Positions 14,701 through 17,233 of a DNA stretch of 17,233 bases are shown in pieces. A program made the position numbers and the translations under genes. Numbering within the stretch: the first letter of the stretch is position 1; each line of letters opens with the position of its first letter. This DNA is from an uncultured Eudoraea sp. (GTDB lineage: Bacteria > Bacteroidota > Bacteroidia > Flavobacteriales > Flavobacteriaceae), in assembly GCA_905479615.1 (NCBI GenBank), contig CAJQNH010000048.1, positions 1-17,233 of the forward strand, read 5' to 3'. The notes beneath the pieces are model-generated. The model saw nothing but the letters and a program-made list of their open reading frames with translations. It did not search any database and had not been told where the DNA came from.

Positions 14701-15525
14701 TTATTTCTTTCTACGTTCTAATATATACCTATTTGTATCCTTAGTCTTGGACCTAGTTCTGAATCCTTTAGCAGGAATTCCGTTTTTAGATCTTGGATGT
14801 CCCCCAGAGGCTCTACCTTCTCCACCACCCATTGGATGATCTACAGGGTTCATAGCTACCGGTCTTGTTCTTGGTCTTCTCCCCAGCCATCTGCTTCTTC
14901 CGGCTTTACCAGAAACAATCAATTGTTGATCAGAATTAGAGACTGCACCAATAGTGCCCAAACAATTTGCAAGTACCAATCTGGTCTCCCCAGAAGGCAA
15001 TTTTACAGTGGCATACTTTCCTTCTCTTGCCATTAATTGAGCAAAAGTTCCAGCACTTCTTGCCATAATCGCACCCTGACCGGGACGTAATTCAATACAA
15101 GAAATAATAGTTCCTAACGGAATTTTATTTAACGGAAGAGCATTACCTATCTCAGGAGCTGCATTTTCACCAGAAGATATTTTCTGACCTACCTGCAAGC
15201 CATTCTGAGCAATATTGTATCTCTTATCACCATCTGCGTATTCCACTAAGGCGATAAAAGCCGTTCTATTTGGATCATACTGGATAGACTTTACTACTGC
15301 AGCAACGTCCTGCTTATCCCGTTTGAAATCAATAATTCGATACCTTCTTTTATGCCCACCACCTCTATGGCGTATGGTCATTTTTCCTTGACTGTTTCTA
15401 CCTCCAGACCTTTTTATCGGAGCAAGCAAGCTTTTCTCCGGCTTATCAGTAGTAATGGCGTCAAACCCGTTTACTACTTTAAAACGCTGTCCTGGAGTGA
15501 TCGGTTTTAATTTTCTAACTGACAT
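14701..15525 (-). CDS. rplB: 50S ribosomal protein L2 (uL2)
   Basis: L2 is essential for subunit association and for the peptidyl-transferase centre. The protein has 274 residues. The N-terminal OB-fold part carries SGGRNSQGKMTIRHRGGGHK (40-59) and RYRIIDFKRDKQDVAAVV. The SH3-like part carries RPGQGAIMARSAGTFAQLMA, and the C-terminal loop has AMNPVDHPMGGGEGRASGGH at 224-243. His230 is the residue equivalent to E. coli His229, important for function, and is kept. The next His of the E. coli motif (DHPHGG) is Met232 here. It lies 9 bases after rplW. Confidence 0.99.
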   Translation of the reverse strand: MSVRKLKPITPGQRFKVVNGFDAITTDKPEKSLLAPIKRSGGRNSQGKMTIRHRGGGHKRRYRIIDFKRDKQDVAAVVKSIQYDPNRTAFIALVEYADGDKRYNIAQNGLQVGQKISSGENAAPEIGNALPLNKIPLGTIISCIELRPGQGAIMARSAGTFAQLMAREGKYATVKLPSGETRLVLANCLGTIGAVSNSDQQLIVSGKAGRSRWLGRRPRTRPVAMNPVDHPMGGGEGRASGGHPRSKNGIPAKGFRTRSKTKDTNRYILERRKK

Positions 15526-15534
15526 TTGGTGTCT

Positions 15535-15825
15535 TTATAGATTACTGTAAAAATCGATTACTTCCCCTTCTTCCACATCAACAATGGCTTTCTTAAATGC
15601 ATTAGACTTTCCATGCTGAACCCCCGTTTTTGTAAATCGGGTTTTGCGTGAAGGTCCATAATTCATTGTTCGAACTTTTTTCACTGAAACGCCATAAGCA
15701 GCTTCAACGGCATCCTTGATCTGTAGTTTATTCGCCTTAGGATTCACAACAAAACCGTAGCGATTATACAACTCACTATCCGCTGTCATTTTTTCCGTTA
15801 TAATTGGCTTTATCAACACACTCAT
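15535..15825 (-). CDS. rplW: 50S ribosomal protein L23 (uL23)
   Basis: L23 is the tunnel-exit docking site for trigger factor and SRP. The protein has 96 residues, close to the family norm. It opens MSVLIKPIITEKMTADSELY and contains YGFVVNPKANKLQIKDAVEA (23-42) and AYGVSVKKVRTMNYGPSRKT. It closes IVDVEEGEVIDFYSNL. The extended loop near 55-76 would enter the exit tunnel. It follows rplD after 7 bases; a partial AGG lies about 7 bases before its ATG, one of the few SD-like elements in the operon. Confidence 0.99.
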   Translation of the reverse strand: MSVLIKPIITEKMTADSELYNRYGFVVNPKANKLQIKDAVEAAYGVSVKKVRTMNYGPSRKTRFTKTGVQHGKSNAFKKAIVDVEEGEVIDFYSNL

Positions 15826-15832
15826 GTCTAAC

Positions 15833-16462
15833 CTATTTATTTAAGTTCGCTTCAATTCCCTCTAAAGAACCTTCAAGAAGAACGATTTGATTTGCATTAA
15901 GAATTTTGTAAGTGCTTAATTCTGAATTAGTTACTACTTCATAACCTTTTAAATTACGCGACGACAAATATACGTTATTATTTGAATCACCCAACACAAA
16001 CAAAGATTTTTTGTTTTCCAATCCTAAGGATTTCAAAATCTGAATAAAATCTTTGGTCTTTGGAGAATCAAAATTGAAGTCTTCTACAACCATAATCGCC
16101 TGATCCTGACCCTTAAGACTTAGAGCAGATTTTCTTGCCAGCCTTTTTACGTTCTTATTAAGTTTTTGAGAATAATCTTTTGGTCTGGGACCAAAAACTC
16201 TTCCTCCACCACGAAATATTGGAGATTTAATACTTCCAGCTCTCGCGGTCCCGGTTCCCTTTTGTTTCTTAATCTTTCTGGTACTACCAACTATGTCCGC
16301 ACGTTCTTTGGTGCTATGCGTACCTTGCCTTTGATGAGCCATGTACTGCTTAACATCCAAATAAATTGCATGCTTGTTGGGTTCTATTTTGTAAACTGCG
16401 TCCGATAGGTCTGCCTTTCGTCCAGTTTCTTTTCCTTTTACATCTAAAACTGCTACCTTCAT
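15833..16462 (-). CDS. rplD: 50S ribosomal protein L4 (uL4)
   Basis: L4 reaches into the exit tunnel beside L22; in E. coli it also represses the S10 operon. The protein has 209 residues. The tunnel loop region is at about 47-95 (GTHSTKERADIVGSTRKI, KKQKGTGTARAGSIKSPIFR, GGGRVFGPRPKDYSQKLNK), followed by VKRLARKSALSLKGQ. The C-terminal domain includes FNFDSPKTKDFIQILKSLGL. The ATG shares its A with the last base of the rplC stop (TAATG), so translation of rplC and rplD is very likely coupled. No macrolide-resistance change is obvious in the loop. Confidence 0.99.
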   Translation of the reverse strand: MKVAVLDVKGKETGRKADLSDAVYKIEPNKHAIYLDVKQYMAHQRQGTHSTKERADIVGSTRKIKKQKGTGTARAGSIKSPIFRGGGRVFGPRPKDYSQKLNKNVKRLARKSALSLKGQDQAIMVVEDFNFDSPKTKDFIQILKSLGLENKKSLFVLGDSNNNVYLSSRNLKGYEVVTNSELSTYKILNANQIVLLEGSLEGIEANLNK

Positions 16463-17079
16463 TACTTCTCTATAGTTAAGTAAGCATTTTTATGACCGGG
16501 AACACAACCTTTTACAACTAAAAGATTCTTTTCCGGAACAACTTTTAAAACTCTGAGGTTTTGAACGGTAACTCTGCCACCGCCCATTCTTCCTGCCATT
16601 TTCATTCCTTTAAATACTCTTGCAGGATATGATGCAGCACCAATGGAACCAGGAGCTCTCAATCTGTTATGCTGACCGTGAGTTGCTTGTCCTACCCCTG
16701 CAAAACCGTGTCTCTTAACGACTCCCTGGAATCCTTTTCCTTTAGATGTGGCCGAGACATCAACAAATTCACCTTCCACAAATACGTCGACACCAACGGT
16801 CTCCCCTAATTTAAAATCTCCTTCAAAATCCCGGAATTCAACGACTTTCTTTTTGGTGGAAGAACCTGCTTTTTTAAAATGGCCCATTTCAGCCTTATTA
16901 GCACGCTTTTCTGCCTTGTCATCGAAACCAAGCTGAAGGGCACTATACCCGTCTACCTCTTCGGTTCTGACTTGGGTAACTACACACGGTCCAGCCTCTA
17001 TGACAGTACAGGGAATATTTTTCCCGTTGTCGTCAAAAATGCTGGTCATGCCTACTTTCTTTCCTATTAACCCAGACAT
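16462..17079 (-). CDS. rplC: 50S ribosomal protein L3 (uL3)
   Basis: L3 is one of the first proteins to bind the 3' end of 23S rRNA, and its loop approaches the peptidyl-transferase centre. The protein has 205 residues: MSGLIGKKVGMTSIFDDNGK at the start, SATSKGKGFQGVVKRHGFAG (109-128), GQATHGQHNRLRAPGSIGAA (130-149), then ARVFKGMKMAGRMGGGRVTV. In E. coli Gln150 is methylated by PrmB; the aligned residue here is Ser150. It is the first ribosomal gene in the window in transcription order. The ATG follows an AT-only repeat and has no SD. rpsJ is not found in the 154 bases upstream. Confidence 0.98.
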   Translation of the reverse strand: MSGLIGKKVGMTSIFDDNGKNIPCTVIEAGPCVVTQVRTEEVDGYSALQLGFDDKAEKRANKAEMGHFKKAGSSTKKKVVEFRDFEGDFKLGETVGVDVFVEGEFVDVSATSKGKGFQGVVKRHGFAGVGQATHGQHNRLRAPGSIGAASYPARVFKGMKMAGRMGGGRVTVQNLRVLKVVPEKNLLVVKGCVPGHKNAYLTIEK

Positions 17080-17112
17080 ATTATTATTATTAATTATTAA
17101 TTATTAATTATT
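17080..17112 (-). repeat. AT-only tandem repeat directly before rplC
   Basis: All 33 bases are A or T. On the plus strand, three perfect copies of TAATTAT (17091-17111) follow a short TTA trinucleotide run (17081-17090). On the minus strand this ends in AATAATAATAATATG at the rplC start. It is an unstructured A/U-rich ribosome landing zone in place of an SD, as is typical of Bacteroidota. Confidence 0.8.
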
Positions 17113-17131
17113 CTTAAACTATTTTTTCTAC

Positions 17132-17162
17132 AAAAAAAACAGGATCAAAAACAATTCGATCC
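17132..17162 (-). terminator. Terminator-like hairpin upstream of rplC
   Basis: On the minus strand, GGATCGAA (17162-17155) pairs with TTTGATCC (17149-17142), eight pairs including one G-U, with the 5-base loop TTGTT. Two bases later comes a run of eight T (17139-17132). The shape fits a rho-independent terminator, either the end of the upstream unit or an attenuator in the leader of this operon. A competing hairpin (see the entry at 17146-17176) supports the second reading but does not prove it. Confidence 0.7.
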
Positions 17163-17176
17163 CGAATATATTTTTG
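17146..17176 (-). promoter_or_regulatory. Candidate antiterminator hairpin in rplC leader
   Basis: On the minus strand, CAAAAATATATTC (17176-17164) can pair with GAATTGTTTTTG (17157-17146): twelve pairs, one of them U-G, with one bulged U at 17168 and a 6-base loop GGGATC. This stem uses bases from both arms of the terminator-like hairpin, so only one of the two can form at a time. The pairs are seen in the sequence; the regulatory role is inferred. Confidence 0.4.
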
Positions 17177-17233
17177 TTGCCGTTTTTCCTTTGCGAAACG
17201 CTCCGGACATGTTATCCGCTTCAAACCGAAACG

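Noticed and set aside
1527..16936. About twenty open frames of 60-127 codons on the plus strand, for example 2297-2680, 14099-14476 and 3466-3771
   Set aside because: Each lies opposite a conserved, full-length minus-strand gene, has no recognisable family sequence and reads like a reverse-frame shadow.
17222..17229. TCGGTTTG on the minus strand as a -7 promoter element for the rplC leader
   Set aside because: One mismatch to TAnnTTTG and its -33 partner would lie beyond the window, so it cannot be supported.
17114..17233. Two minus-strand open frames running off the right edge (stops at 17116-17114 and 17147-17145)
   Set aside because: Products are short and unlike S10 or any family I recognise; the second would end inside the terminator stem. 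Too little sequence to call a gene.
1..17233. Mobile elements, CRISPR arrays, tRNA/rRNA genes, defence or biosynthetic islands
   Set aside because: None seen: no transposase, integrase, direct-repeat array or RNA gene; gene order is that of an ordinary conserved ribosomal cluster.

Overview
The window is a compact ribosomal-protein super-operon plus a few housekeeping genes, from a low-GC member of the Bacteroidota, most likely class Flavobacteriia. The evidence is the gene order (S10-spc-alpha cluster, then carA, eno and gltA), the C-minus forms of S14, S4 and L36, the absence of map and adk between secY and infA, an eno promoter that fits the Bacteroidota -33/-7 consensus, and start codons that mostly lack a Shine-Dalgarno sequence. 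I do not name a genus. Every gene I can support is on the minus strand, so the order of transcription runs from high to low coordinates.

In transcription order: (1) 17233-17080 is a leader with a terminator-like hairpin, an overlapping alternative hairpin and an AT-only repeat before the first gene; rpsJ (S10) is not in the window. (2) 17079-12339 is the rest of the S10 group: rplC, rplD, rplW, rplB, rpsS, rplV, rpsC, rplP, rpmC, rpsQ. (3) 12336-6926 is the spc group: rplN, rplX, rplE, rpsN, rpsH, rplF, rplR, rpsE, rpmD, rplO, secY. (4) 6922-3358 is infA, rpmJ and the alpha group: rpsM, rpsK, rpsD, rpoA, rplQ, closed by a strong intrinsic terminator at about 3302-3329. Most gaps are 2-25 bases and one pair overlaps by 1 base. 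The exceptions are 100 bases before rpsD and 56 bases before rplQ.

(5) Metabolic genes follow in the same orientation: carA (small subunit of carbamoyl-phosphate synthase), eno (enolase, with its own promoter and terminator) and gltA (citrate synthase, cut by the left edge of the window). Two ribosomal genes not annotatable from long ORFs alone, rpmD (59 codons) and rpmJ (38 codons), were located by direct translation.

Together the genes supply most of the 50S and 30S proteins near the peptidyl-transferase centre, exit tunnel and decoding site, the initiation factor IF-1, the SecY translocon channel and the RNA polymerase alpha subunit, so expression of translation, transcription and secretion machinery is coupled. 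Nothing here looks like a mobile element, CRISPR array, defence system or horizontally acquired island. The one part that may be undescribed is regulatory: the leader upstream of rplC and, less strongly, the spacers before rpsD and rplQ.
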